Source: Rhodoferax sp.
GTDB lineage: Bacteria > Pseudomonadota > Gammaproteobacteria > Burkholderiales > Burkholderiaceae_C
Reading direction: 5' to 3'
NCBI GenBank assembly: GCA_024236015.1
Contig: JACKLK010000001.1
Span: forward strand, 434,001 to 498,000
Length of the DNA stretch: 64,000 bases
Shown: positions 25,713-34,429 of the stretch, in pieces
How positions within the stretch are numbered: position 1 is the first letter of the stretch
How the letters are laid out: each line of letters starts with the position of its first letter
Made by a program: the position numbers and the translations under genes
Notes under the pieces: model-generated
Database searches by the model: none
Told to the model about the DNA's origin: nothing
What the model saw: only the letters and a program-made list of their open reading frames with translations

Positions 25713-26476
25713 TGGTTTGCGTCCCGGTCAGGCAGGAGTTGCTGCCAGTATAGAGGCTCGAAAACCCACGGTGGCGCGGGCAGGGTGATGGCCCGCTGGC
25801 AATGCTGCACGAAGGCTGCGCGCGGCATTTCCGCCGCGCCCAGCGAGGCCAGGTGCCGGGTGTTCTGCTGGCAGTCGATGGCCCGGATCCCGTGAAAGCG
25901 GCAAAACGCGACCAGGGCCGACAGCGCGATCTTGGACGCGTCGCGCACCCGGCTGAACATGGACTCCCCGAACACGGCCTGTCCGATGGCCACGCAGTAC
26001 AGGCCGCCGGCCAGCTCGCCGTCGATCCAGGTCTCGACGCTGTGCGCCAGGCCGGCGCGGTGCAACTGGCGGTAGGCCAGCTGCATGTCGGCCACGATCC
26101 AGGTGCCGCCGCCGCCGTCGCGCGGATGGCTGGCGCACTGCGCGATCACCTGTGCGAAGTCCGAGTCGAACCGGATCTCGCAGCCGGGCGAGCGGATGAA
26201 GCGGCGCAGCGTCTTGCGCATCGACGGGTGCAGGCGGAACCGGTCCACCTGCAGCACCATGCGCGGATCCGGGCTCCACCACAGAATCGGTTGGCCGTCG
26301 CTGTACCAGGGGAAGATGCCATGGCTGTAGGCCGCATGCAGGCTGTGCACGTCCAGGCGACCGCCGGCCGCGACCAGACCGGGCGCATCGGTGTCCGGCC
26401 CCAGCGCGCACGCCGCGGGCGGAAACGCCGCTCCGGCCTCGAGCCAGGGGATCGTCGGTTCTTGCATGTCGGCCAT
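25709..26476 (-). CDS. aat: Leucyl/phenylalanyl-tRNA--protein transferase
   Basis: Aat transfers Leu or Phe from tRNA to proteins with N-terminal Lys or Arg, marking them for ClpAP. The 255-residue sequence carries the family landmarks GLVAAGGRLDVHSLHAAYSHGIFPWY in part, WWSPDPRMVL, HSVETWIDGELAGGLYCVAIG and ESMFSRVRDASKIAL. I start at the Met at 26476; a Met three codons earlier (26485) is possible, and no clear ribosome-binding site distinguishes them. It leads the aat-bpt-iclR operon, each junction an ATGA overlap. Confidence 0.95.
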   Translation of the reverse strand: MADMQEPTIPWLEAGAAFPPAACALGPDTDAPGLVAAGGRLDVHSLHAAYSHGIFPWYSDGQPILWWSPDPRMVLQVDRFRLHPSMRKTLRRFIRSPGCEIRFDSDFAQVIAQCASHPRDGGGGTWIVADMQLAYRQLHRAGLAHSVETWIDGELAGGLYCVAIGQAVFGESMFSRVRDASKIALSALVAFCRFHGIRAIDCQQNTRHLASLGAAEMPRAAFVQHCQRAITLPAPPWVFEPLYWQQLLPDRDANQ

Positions 26477-26564
26477 GGCGCACACTGTAGCCCAAGCAAT
26501 CTGTGCAGCTCATTGGTGCCCCGGCCCGGAAAGGCGGGGTTCAGCGGATAGAATACGGGCTCGT

Positions 26565-26641
<77 letters not shown>

Positions 26642-26709
26642 ATTCACAAGGGTTAGCCGGTGAGGATGTGCTAACATTCTTTCACTTTTGCGCGGCTTTT
26701 TCCCTCATC

Positions 26710-27264
26710 TCACCCATTCGCCACCCGCAGCACCATCGTGCGATCACGGGTTTTGAGAACTGCGTTGGTCGCCTCGAGCAGCTTGGCCACGGTCGCCGCT
26801 GCATAGTGCAGAGGCATTCCGTTGCCCGCATGTCCAAGCAACATTGCGCGGTCTTCCTCACTCACTCCTGCGTCTCGTAAACGCTGGCCATAGGTGTGGC
26901 GCAGATCGTGCACCCGCACCTGGCTCAAACCGACATCGTCGCGTGCCTTCTGGAACGCAGAGTTGTTCTGCGTCACCACTCGGCGGTGCGCTTTTGGGGG
27001 CATTCCTTCCCTGGCCATCGGCTGGTACGTGAAGACATATTTGCTGTCCACACCCCGCCCGGCGCTGCACGATGGCCCATGCCACGTCGTTTAGCACGAT
27101 CACGTGTCGGCGCTTCGTCTTGAAGAACTCCGCCGGCACCACGAAGACACTGCGCTTAATCTCGGGCACTTCGACCTCCCACGCCCACCGCAGTCCACAT
27201 ACGTTCTCGCCCCTTGCGCCGGTGTTCACGCTGAACTCCACCATGTCCTGCAGATGAGCCGGCA
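26710..27264 (-). pseudogene. Tyrosine recombinase (phage-type integrase) remnant
   Basis: The C-terminal catalytic domain of a tyrosine recombinase in two frames. The upstream part has FSVNTGARGENVCGLRW, the box with the first catalytic Arg position, and a KTKRRHVIVLND strand. The downstream part has VHDLRHTYGQRLRDAGVSEEDRAMLLGH, the HxxR and LLGH boxes, then HYA where the nucleophilic Tyr is expected. A one-base shift near 27045 separates them, and everything before about residue FSVN is missing. It ends 68 bases from the tRNA, pointing at it. A shorter second copy lies at 41133-41233. Confidence 0.85.
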
Positions 27265-27351
27265 GTTTTTAGCGAACTTCCTCTGCCTCTTTCTCAAGTT
27301 GTTCGATCTGGTTCTTAATCTCGGCGCGCGTCAAGTTACTTGTCGCCTCGT
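27265..27351 (-). other. Short fragment, possible H-NS-type N-terminus
   Basis: Between the integrase remnant and the IS element, a minus-strand frame ends in SNLTRAEIKNQIEQLEKEAEEVR... and stops at 27269. Its coiled-coil, charged look resembles the N-terminus of H-NS family proteins but is too short to assign. Confidence 0.2.
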
Positions 27352-28440
27352 TTATGCAGCCAGCGGCTGTATAACTTTCTCCAAATGGGCCTTGATGACG
27401 CAATCGCGCTCGGGGTTGAGCGTGACCGCTCCGATGGGCGCCCAGTTGCGTGTTTTGCCTGACCACCGTGCCGGCTTTAGAGCGCGGGCCTGCAGGTACA
27501 ACTCATGTCGTGCCGCCAGGATGGCGTGATCCTCGCCAGTGTGGCGCTGCGCCGGCGACACGTAGCGAATGCCGCTATGGCGGTGGTCGTGGTTGTACCA
27601 AGCCACGAACGCCACAGCCCAGGCGCGTGCTGCGTCCAGATCGGCAAATCCCTTGGCCGGAAACTCCGGGCGGTACTTGGCGGTGCGGAACAGACTCTCG
27701 GCATACGCGTTGTCGTCGCTCACACGGGGACGCGAGTACGACGGCTTCACACCCAGCCAGTTAAGCATCGCCACCACCGTGGTGGCCTTGAGAGTGGTGC
27801 CGTTGTCACCATGCAGAATTGGCTTGGTCTGCATCGTTGCAATGCCCTCGGACAACGCCGTGCGTTTGACCAGGTGGATGGCATGTTCGGAGTCGTCGTT
27901 GTCGTGCACCTCCCAGCCCACGATCTTGCGGCTGTACAGATCCAGGATCAGGTACAGGTGAAACCAGCGCCCCATCACGACCGCCGGCAGATACGTCATG
28001 TCCCACCACCACACCTCCCGCGCCGCGCTGGCGATGTGCGTGGTGGGCGGGCGCACTGGGCGCGGCACTTTGGCGCGTCCCCGATGTTTGCTCTGGCCGT
28101 GGGCGCGCAGCACCCGTGCAAAGCTCGATTCGCTGGCCAGGTACACGCCCTCGTCGGCCAGCATGGGCACGATGCGTGCGGGTGGCACCGACGCAAAGCG
28201 GGGTTCGTTGGCCACACTCAGCAGCTTCGCCCGCTCATTCGGGCTCAAGGCATGGCCAGGTGTCGAGCGCACCGCCTGAGGCCTGCCATCGCCCTGTACA
28301 AGGCCCGCGTTGACCTTCCATCGTTGCAGCGTGCGCTCATCAATTCCGGCGATGTCGCAGGCCAGGCGCAACCGGGCACCAGCACTATGGGCCGTGTCGA
28401 TGTCATGGGCCAGGCTACGGCGATCTTCGAGGCCGATCAT
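27352..28440 (-). CDS. IS3-like transposase OrfB (DDE integrase core)
   Basis: A 362-residue transposase subunit with an integrase catalytic core of the rve type. The N-terminal part has a helix-turn-helix (DIAGIDERTLQRWK). The D,D,E residues are visible as WWDMTYLP, HGDNGTT and NAYAESLFRT, and the downstream YNHDHRHSGIRYVSP is the usual family C-terminal motif. Its ATG overlaps the stop of the OrfA-like gene (ATGA), so the two may be translated together. The catalytic core seems intact, although the partner OrfA has lost its start. Confidence 0.85.
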   Translation of the reverse strand: MIGLEDRRSLAHDIDTAHSAGARLRLACDIAGIDERTLQRWKVNAGLVQGDGRPQAVRSTPGHALSPNERAKLLSVANEPRFASVPPARIVPMLADEGVYLASESSFARVLRAHGQSKHRGRAKVPRPVRPPTTHIASAAREVWWWDMTYLPAVVMGRWFHLYLILDLYSRKIVGWEVHDNDDSEHAIHLVKRTALSEGIATMQTKPILHGDNGTTLKATTVVAMLNWLGVKPSYSRPRVSDDNAYAESLFRTAKYRPEFPAKGFADLDAARAWAVAFVAWYNHDHRHSGIRYVSPAQRHTGEDHAILAARHELYLQARALKPARWSGKTRNWAPIGAVTLNPERDCVIKAHLEKVIQPLAA

Positions 28441-28892
28441 TCGTCCTCGCCCCTGCGGAAGATCGCCTCAACTTTTTTTGACAGTACCAGCAACGCGGCC
28501 GTCTCGGCCAGCGCCCGGTCCTTGCGATGCAGTTCGCGCTCGAGCTCCTTGATGCGCTTGCGATCCTTGCGCGAGGCCTGCGGGCTGGCCCGTGCCTCCT
28601 CGGGTTCGGCCAGCGAGGCGGTGGCGCTGGACAACCACTTCTCCAGATCGAGCGGGTAGACGCCATGCTCGCGGCACCACGCGCTCTTGTCGGCCTGTGA
28701 CATCGCCGCCGTGGTGATCACCGCTTCCAGCCGAGCCGCCGCTGTCCAAGCCCGCCCTCGGGCGGGCCTGGACAGCGCATCCTCGCGCCAACGCTGCAGC
28801 GTCCCAACCTCTATGCCAACTTCCCTTGCAACAACCTCCGCCGCGGCGCCCTCGGGCGGCAGCAACCGGGCAACCGCACGGTCCTTGGCATA
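28437..28892 (-). pseudogene. IS3-like transposase OrfA, 5'-truncated
   Basis: A 151-residue remnant starting at YAKDRAVARLLPPEG, with the helix-turn-helix AAEVVAREVGIEVGTLQRW and a C-terminal leucine-zipper-like coil (RKRIKELERELHRKDRALAETAALL). The original start is missing. At 28893 the sequence switches to a PRiA4_ORF3 fragment on the other strand, although the minus frame stays open to 29006 by chance. A near-perfect 16-bp inverted repeat (28741-28776) lies inside the coding region. The element therefore lacks one end. Confidence 0.75.
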
Positions 28893-29096
28893 CCCTACTG
28901 CACCGGCGGGGCGGCTGCGACACCGCCGGAAGACTACGGCAGCGCGCCGGCATACGAGGAGTTCATTGCCGCGATGGCCGATCCGACCCACGAGAAGCAC
29001 GCCCATATGGCCGCCTGGATGGAGCGCAATAGCTGGGACCCGAATGCGTTCGACACCGCCGAGGCCAATGCCCGGCTGGAATACGTCAAGCTCTGA
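28893..29096 (+). pseudogene. PRiA4_ORF3 (plasmid pRiA4b ORF-3-like) C-terminal fragment
   Basis: A 67-codon in-frame remnant reading PYCTGGAAATPPEDYG, then EEFIAAMADPTHEKHAHMAAWM and WDPNAFDTAEANARLEYVKL. It is about 84 percent identical by eye, at DNA level, to the tail of the copy at 40541-40876, including the bases just after the stop. The N-terminal YDFGD-containing half is gone, cut where the IS remnant begins. Confidence 0.75.
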
Positions 29097-29352
29097 ACGT
29101 CAAGAGGGTGATGAGGCCACGCTTACCACCAATTCGGCGCCTTGCCGGGCACGGTGCCGCGCCAGACCAACAGCGGCAAAAGATCCGACTGGGGGCTTCG
29201 GTGATGAGAAAGTAGGGTTGGACCGAACCACCGCTGAAACGGGTGGCTGCGAGCCGTCCGCGTTAGGCCTTGCTCGCGCGGGGAGGCGGCCAGTCGTTCG
29301 AGATAGAGTGCGGTAGCTTCTGCGGCGGCGATATCAGTGAATCCGGTGCCGA
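29097..29352. other. Island spacer without a recognised gene
   Basis: 256 bases between the PRiA4_ORF3 remnant and the SDR gene. A minus-strand frame (29123-29356) with the segment ATALYLERLAASPREQGLTR is open for 77 codons. I do not recognise it, and it overlaps the SDR stop, so I do not call it a gene. Confidence 0.4.
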
Positions 29353-30126
29353 TCATGTGATGGAGTTGCCGCCATCGACCACCAGCGTGACGCCGGTGAT
29401 GTGGCGGGCCGCCTCCGAAGACAGGAAGACGACAGCGCCCTTGAGATCATCCTCTCCTCCCAGTCGTCCGAGAGGCGACCGTGCCAGCAGCACGTCCTCT
29501 ATCTTCTCGAGCAGGCCCGACGACATGCGGGTCGGGAAGAATCCCGGGCAGATTGCATTCACGTTGATATTGAAGCGTCCCCACTCGGAAGCCAGCGCGC
29601 GGGTGAGGTTGATCAACGCCGCCTTGGACGTGTTGTATGCCGCCGTGCGCACGCCGCGTGCAGTGCCGCGCAATCCGGCCACGGAAGCCACATTGATGAT
29701 CTTGCCGGCGCCGCGCGGAATCATGTGGCGCCGGGCCACCTCCTGTGCAAGCACAAAGGGGGCGGTCACGTTCAAGTTCATGACTTTGTTCCAGGCCGCG
29801 ATCGGATGCGATTCAGCGGGCGCGCTCCAACTCGCCCCGGCGTTTTTCAGCAGGATGTCGATCGGGCCAAGGCCACGCTCCACTGCGGAGACGAGCTCGA
29901 CAGCCGCTTGCGGTTCTAGCAGGTCTGTCGGCACCGCAAGCACGCGGACACCGGCGCGGTCGAGCTTTTCAGCGGTTTCATTCAGCTCGGTCTGCCTGCG
30001 CGCACACAGCGCCACCGCACAGCCCATCTCGCCCAGCGCCTGCGCCATCTGCAATCCCAGGCCGCGCGAGCCGCCCGTGACCAGCGCGCACCTGCCGTTC
30101 AGGTCGAAAAGGTCCTTTACGTGCAC
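29353..30126 (-). CDS. SDR family oxidoreductase
   Basis: A 257-residue classical short-chain dehydrogenase/reductase using NAD(P)(H). It has the cofactor motif TGGSRGLG, KNAG in place of the usual NNAG, the catalytic Ser in NVASVAG, and YNTSK with the catalytic Tyr and Lys. VDGGNSIT closes the fold. The Arg in CARRQ after beta-2 suggests NADP preference, which is inference. It overlaps the OYE-family gene by 10 bases at the distal end of the hyu operon, so it is likely a pathway enzyme acting on an alcohol or ketone intermediate. The substrate is unknown. Confidence 0.9.
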   Translation of the reverse strand: MHVKDLFDLNGRCALVTGGSRGLGLQMAQALGEMGCAVALCARRQTELNETAEKLDRAGVRVLAVPTDLLEPQAAVELVSAVERGLGPIDILLKNAGASWSAPAESHPIAAWNKVMNLNVTAPFVLAQEVARRHMIPRGAGKIINVASVAGLRGTARGVRTAAYNTSKAALINLTRALASEWGRFNINVNAICPGFFPTRMSSGLLEKIEDVLLARSPLGRLGGEDDLKGAVVFLSSEAARHITGVTLVVDGGNSIT

Positions 30127-31271
30127 CTGGCCCCCTGAACTTGCGCCACAGTCGTGTCCTTCGCAGGCGGCGTTACCGGGATGTGGTCCCGCGTAGGCAG
30201 GCCAGCGCGCGTGCCCGCCCTGCGGTACGGATGGGGTACCTCCACGGTAGCGCCGAGTTCCTCAGCAGCGTGCCAGGGCCAGCGGGGTTCGTTCAGGATG
30301 CCGCGTCCCAGCGCGATCATGTCGGCCTCGCCGCGCTGGAGGATCGCCTCCGCGTGATGCGGGTCCCGGATCAGTCCGACCGCCCGGGTCGGAACCTCGG
30401 CTTCGCGGCGGACCTTGGCCGAAAACGGAACCTGGTAGCCGGGCTCTATCGGGACCTCGGTGATGGTATTGCCGCCGGTCGACACGTCAACGAAATCGCA
30501 GCCCAAGTCCCTCAGCGCGGCTGCGTATGCCACCGCCTCATCCGGTGTGATGCCCTCTGCATGCCAGTCCGTGCCATTGCACCGCACGCCGAGCGGCCGG
30601 TCCGCGGGCCAGGCAGCCCGCAGCCCCTGAAACACCTCCAATGGGAAGCGCATCCGGGCCTGAAGACTGCCGCCGTAATCATCGGTGCGCCTGTTGGCGA
30701 TGGGTGACAGAAAGGAGCTGAGCAGGTAGCCATGTGCCGAATGGATCTCGATCATGTCGAAGCCGAGCCGTGCCGCCCGCCGCGCCGCCTGCGCGAACGA
30801 ATCTATCACGCGCTCCATCCCAGTGCGGTCCAGTTCCTGGGGTGCCCGCCTGTCAACTGCGAATGCGACAGGCGAGGGTCCCACGGTCTGCCACTCCCGC
30901 GTGTCCACCGGCCCCAGAGCGTTAGGGGACTTGATGGAAGCCTTGCGTCCCGCGTGGGACAACTGGATACCCAGCGGCATCGTGCTGTAGCGGCGCACCA
31001 CCGCAAGTACACGCGCAAGTGCAGCCTCCTGGGCGTCGGTGTAGAGACCCAGACAACTGCTGCTGATGCGACCCTCCGGTTCGACGGCGGTGGCCTCCAG
31101 GACCAGGAGGCCCGCACCCGAAAGTGCCAAGTGGCCCAGATGGATGAGGTGCCAGTCGGTAGCGCATCCGTCCACCGCGCTGAACTGGCACATCGGTGCG
31201 ATCACGATCCGGTTGGGCAGCGTGAGGCCACGCATGGTGATGGGTGAGAAAAGCAGGCTCATGTGCAGCAT
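30117..31271 (-). CDS. NADH:flavin oxidoreductase, Old Yellow Enzyme family
   Basis: A 384-residue FMN-dependent ene-reductase-like TIM barrel of the YqjM/xenobiotic-reductase branch. Seen are APMCQFSA near the N-terminus (the Cys that tunes FMN in YqjM-type enzymes), SHAGRK, IHSAHGYLLSSFLSP and NRRTDDYGGS, and the FMN-phosphate region ALGRGILNEP. Either Met at 31271 or the one three codons later (31262) could be the start. The upstream TctC stop is only 4 bases away. Members reduce activated C=C bonds; here a step in the island's catabolic route is likely, but the substrate is unknown. Confidence 0.9.
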   Translation of the reverse strand: MLHMSLLFSPITMRGLTLPNRIVIAPMCQFSAVDGCATDWHLIHLGHLALSGAGLLVLEATAVEPEGRISSSCLGLYTDAQEAALARVLAVVRRYSTMPLGIQLSHAGRKASIKSPNALGPVDTREWQTVGPSPVAFAVDRRAPQELDRTGMERVIDSFAQAARRAARLGFDMIEIHSAHGYLLSSFLSPIANRRTDDYGGSLQARMRFPLEVFQGLRAAWPADRPLGVRCNGTDWHAEGITPDEAVAYAAALRDLGCDFVDVSTGGNTITEVPIEPGYQVPFSAKVRREAEVPTRAVGLIRDPHHAEAILQRGEADMIALGRGILNEPRWPWHAAEELGATVEVPHPYRRAGTRAGLPTRDHIPVTPPAKDTTVAQVQGARCT

Positions 31272-31275
31272 GCGC

Positions 31276-32247
31276 TCACTCGCTGAGCTTCAGGTTGAGC
31301 GAGGGAATTAGCGACCGCCACATTGCCGTGTCCTCGGCGATGAACCGGCGCGTTTCGTCGATGGACATGAGCGGAATCTCACCTTCGGCCTGCGCCATGC
31401 GATCCTTGTACGCCTTGCTGGTGATCGCCGTGGTCAGCGCGGCATGCAGCTTCTCCAGCACCGGTGCGGGCGTCCCTGTCGGCGCGAATACGCCGTACCA
31501 GGTGTAGGCGTTGAGCGGCACGCCACCTTCCTTCCAGGTGGGAAGGTCCGGCTGGGAGGGCGCGCGCGCATCGCTGCTGATACCGAGTGCCTTGAGTTTC
31601 CCGCTGCGCACGTTGGCAAGGCCCGTGCCTGCCCCATCGAACATGATGTCCACGCGGCCACCGAGCATATCTATCAGACCCGGAGCGCTGCCCTGGTAGT
31701 GGATGGCCGTCATCTGGATGTTGGCGGCGCGGGCAAACATCTCGCCGTTGAGATGCTGAGCCGCGCCCATACCGTGCGTGGCCCAGTTCACCTTGCCGGG
31801 ATTGGCTTTCGCGTGGTCCAGGAGCTCTGCCATCGTGTTCGGGGGGAAATGCTTGGCTGCCACCAGCACGTAGGGCACCTTTCCGACCAGTGTGATCGGC
31901 GTGATCTGGCTGGCATCGAACTGTACGTTCTTCATGGTCAGCGGGGTTATTGCCGTCGCGCTCGCCGCCGCCAGCAGCAAGGTGTAGCCGTCCGCGGGGG
32001 ACTTGGCCACATAGGCGGCGCCCAGCGTCGTGCCGGCACCCGGGCGGTTCTCCACCGTCACGGGCGAGTTGAGTGCGTTCTTCATCTGCTCGGCAATCAC
32101 CCGCATGAAGATGTCCGATTGGCCACCCGGTGGATAGGGGACCACCACCCGGACAGGGCGGTTGGGAAAGTCCTGCGCGGCGGCAGGACCCTGGCCGGCG
32201 AGGGCGAGCAGCATCGCGGCCGCAGTGCACCAGAATGGCTTCGTCAT
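31276..32247 (-). CDS. Bug/TctC family periplasmic solute-binding protein
   Basis: A 323-residue tripartite-tricarboxylate-transporter substrate-binding protein. The signal peptide runs to about residue 25 (ALAGQGPAAAQ), followed by the family's NRPVRVVVPYPPGGQSDI and RPGAGTTLGAAYVAKSPADGYTLL. The ligand pocket segments ATHGMGAAQHLNGEMF and DIMFDGAGTGL are present. Bug proteins typically bind carboxylates or amides. No TctA/TctB membrane components are in the window, so it would have to work with a transporter encoded elsewhere or act as a sensor. It is one of two such genes in this operon. Confidence 0.93.
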   Translation of the reverse strand: MTKPFWCTAAAMLLALAGQGPAAAQDFPNRPVRVVVPYPPGGQSDIFMRVIAEQMKNALNSPVTVENRPGAGTTLGAAYVAKSPADGYTLLLAAASATAITPLTMKNVQFDASQITPITLVGKVPYVLVAAKHFPPNTMAELLDHAKANPGKVNWATHGMGAAQHLNGEMFARAANIQMTAIHYQGSAPGLIDMLGGRVDIMFDGAGTGLANVRSGKLKALGISSDARAPSQPDLPTWKEGGVPLNAYTWYGVFAPTGTPAPVLEKLHAALTTAITSKAYKDRMAQAEGEIPLMSIDETRRFIAEDTAMWRSLIPSLNLKLSE

Positions 32248-32289
32248 GATGGTCTCCAGTTATGTCTGACAGAAAAGCGTAGTTGCCAG

Positions 32290-33762
32290 CTACATGAGGT
32301 CTAGTGGAAAACAGGGGCGACGCACGCGCCGGAAGTCGAGGCTGGCGTAGTCGGAGGTGCAGACACCTGTTCCGTCGCACTCGACGACGGCCCGCATCAC
32401 CGGCTTGAATCCAGCGCGCCAATGCACGCGGCTCTTGAGCAGCAGGTACCGCTTGGCCTGTGGATCGATGCCGACCGAAGTGAAGCAGGCGTAGTCGTTC
32501 GGCTCCTGCTGGTTTGAGGTTACGACGATCTCCATCCGACCGGTGTCGAGCACCACCGTGGGTCCCATGTCGATGAGCACACCCTGGCTCATGGGCCCGC
32601 GGTTGCGGTAGCGCCCGTCCGAAATTGTCTTGACGGTGCCGGTCACCGTGCGCGGCTGGCCTCGCAACCCCAGGGCTGGCATGTCCAGTTTGCCGCCGAG
32701 CGAAACTGTCACCGTCGCACGCACGCCTGACCGAATCATCTCCTGCACCGCAGCGGGATCGTAGACCGCGAAGGTGGCGACGTTCTCCAGCCCTGCGTCG
32801 AGTACGGCACCGATCACATGCATGCAGTCCATGGTGCCGCCAGAGGCGGCGTTGTCGCAGTGGTCGAGGAGGACCACCGGTGCGTCCTGCAGGGCGGCCG
32901 CGCGTGCGATTGACTGCTCGAGCGGCTCGCGGCGGTAGACGAAATCCTCGCGCGACTGCCATGCCATGTCCAGCAGTTCGTCGCACCAGCGGCGGGCCAG
33001 GGCCGGATCGCCATCGGTCACCACCACCGCGGACAGGCCGGCGTTGGGGATGTCGGCATGCGGGAAGCCGACGAAGACGGATGCCGCCAGCGCCCCCTGA
33101 GCCTCCATCTCACGGCAGCGGGCCTGCAACGCGGCGTTGGGAGCGTCGTCGCTGGCCTGACGCATGACGTGCGGCAGCATCGGGCGCTGCCCCCAGGCCA
33201 TGCTCGGCAGGCATCGTGCCTGCAACACGTCGAGCACCGGGCGGGCCGCGCGCACGCCGGTGTCATACACGTCCACGTGCGGATACGTCTGGTAGCCGGC
33301 GATCACCGTCGCCGCCTCGACCATCGCTGCCGAGAGGTTGGCGTGCATGTCGAGGGCGACCGCGATCGGCACCTGGGGCGCGATGGCGCGAATGCGCGCC
33401 AGCAACTCGCCTTCACCATCCTCGTGCGCCTGCGTCACCATCGCTCCGTGCAGGTCCAGCAGCACGGCGTCACAACCCGCGGCGACCGCTGAGCAGATTC
33501 TGTCCGCCATTTCTTCGAAAGCAGAAGTTGCCACCGGCCCGCTTGGCCAGGCCATCGCGGCCACCGGGATGACCATTTCGGCCCCGGCGGCCTCCGCGAG
33601 ATCGAAAAAGGCGGCGATCGCCGCGCCCGTCCCCTTGTAAGCCGAGTACGCCTGTTGCCCAGCGGGTGGGCTGCCGCCCCCGCGTGCGAAGCGCGACAGC
33701 GGCGTAGGCACGGGCGAGAACGTGTTGGTCTCGTGCTTCATCTGTGCAATGACCACTTTCAA
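32290..33762 (-). CDS. M81 family metallopeptidase (MlrC/microcystinase C-like)
   Basis: A 490-residue protein of the M81 family, named for MlrC, which opens linearised microcystin fragments. Family landmarks are MKHETNTFSP, VLLDLHGAMV, VALDMHANLS and YQTYPHVDVYDTG, which contain the presumed Zn ligands, with DHCDNAASGGTMDC farther on. No signal peptide, so cytoplasmic. Members are widespread in catabolic operons with HyuA/HyuB and probably cleave small amides rather than microcystin; that is inference. The ATG overlaps the upstream stop (ATGA). Confidence 0.9.
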   Translation of the reverse strand: MKVVIAQMKHETNTFSPVPTPLSRFARGGGSPPAGQQAYSAYKGTGAAIAAFFDLAEAAGAEMVIPVAAMAWPSGPVATSAFEEMADRICSAVAAGCDAVLLDLHGAMVTQAHEDGEGELLARIRAIAPQVPIAVALDMHANLSAAMVEAATVIAGYQTYPHVDVYDTGVRAARPVLDVLQARCLPSMAWGQRPMLPHVMRQASDDAPNAALQARCREMEAQGALAASVFVGFPHADIPNAGLSAVVVTDGDPALARRWCDELLDMAWQSREDFVYRREPLEQSIARAAALQDAPVVLLDHCDNAASGGTMDCMHVIGAVLDAGLENVATFAVYDPAAVQEMIRSGVRATVTVSLGGKLDMPALGLRGQPRTVTGTVKTISDGRYRNRGPMSQGVLIDMGPTVVLDTGRMEIVVTSNQQEPNDYACFTSVGIDPQAKRYLLLKSRVHWRAGFKPVMRAVVECDGTGVCTSDYASLDFRRVRRPCFPLDLM

Positions 33763-34409
33763 GCGACCTCCGGACGGTCCATCCAGGGAAAGAGCCGATA
33801 GCCTGTGAAGAACGACTGGTTCACCACACCATCGCCGAATCGGGCCTGCAGCCGCTGGATTGCGTCATGGCGTGTCGGGCGGTGCGGCCACTCCGACAGC
33901 AGCATCCAGCGCGGGCGGTTCGACACGTGTTTGGGTCCCCCTTTCGTGCGGCTGGCGAGCCGCACGCGCTTGGCTCCGGCCAGCAGGATCCGCTCCGCCT
34001 CGCCATCGGCAAAATAACTCTCCAGGGCACCCGTGTCCGGCAACTCGCAGTCAAAGCGCTCGATGTTGATCCAGTCGGCGTTAAGCAACGGCCGGTCATC
34101 CACGGGAGTCGGGAAGACCTGGACCTGGGTATACACCGAATGCGCCTTGCGCGTGCGACGCTCTAGTATGGCAGCGCTGTACGGGTCCATCTGCGCAACT
34201 CCTCGGTATTCGGCCGTATCGAAGATATCGGTGCTCGAGATCTCGTACAGGTCCAGAATCATCATGTCGCCTTCGATCGCCCTGTAGGAGGTGCAGACGT
34301 CAAAGCCGATCTGGTAGATGTCTGGTGCGTGCCGGAACGCATACCACTGGAGGAAGGCATCCAGGTACTCTTCAGGCAGTTCCAGTTCCGAGGTGTAGAG
34401 CTTGCGCAC
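33759..34409 (-). CDS. EthD/dimeric alpha-beta barrel-like protein, function unknown
   Basis: A 216-residue cytoplasmic protein I cannot assign with confidence. It shows two similar halves of the ferredoxin-like dimeric alpha/beta barrel style: FLQWYAFRHAPDIYQIGFDVCTSYRAIEGDMMILDLYEI in pieces resembles the W...H.PD...Y.A.EG...LY pattern of EthD-like or heme-degrading-type folds, and RPRWMLLSEW recalls it in the second half. Its place between a TctC gene and the M81 gene, with an ATGA overlap to the latter, makes it a member of the catabolic operon. A role such as lactone or muconate-type rearrangement is only a guess. Confidence 0.6.
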   Translation of the reverse strand: MRKLYTSELELPEEYLDAFLQWYAFRHAPDIYQIGFDVCTSYRAIEGDMMILDLYEISSTDIFDTAEYRGVAQMDPYSAAILERRTRKAHSVYTQVQVFPTPVDDRPLLNADWINIERFDCELPDTGALESYFADGEAERILLAGAKRVRLASRTKGGPKHVSNRPRWMLLSEWPHRPTRHDAIQRLQARFGDGVVNQSFFTGYRLFPWMDRPEVA

Positions 34410-34429
34410 GGGTCGGGCATCCGGAGCGG

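Noticed and set aside
29123..29356. Minus-strand 77-codon gene after the SDR
   Set aside because: It overlaps the SDR stop, has no ribosome-binding site and no recognisable family content.
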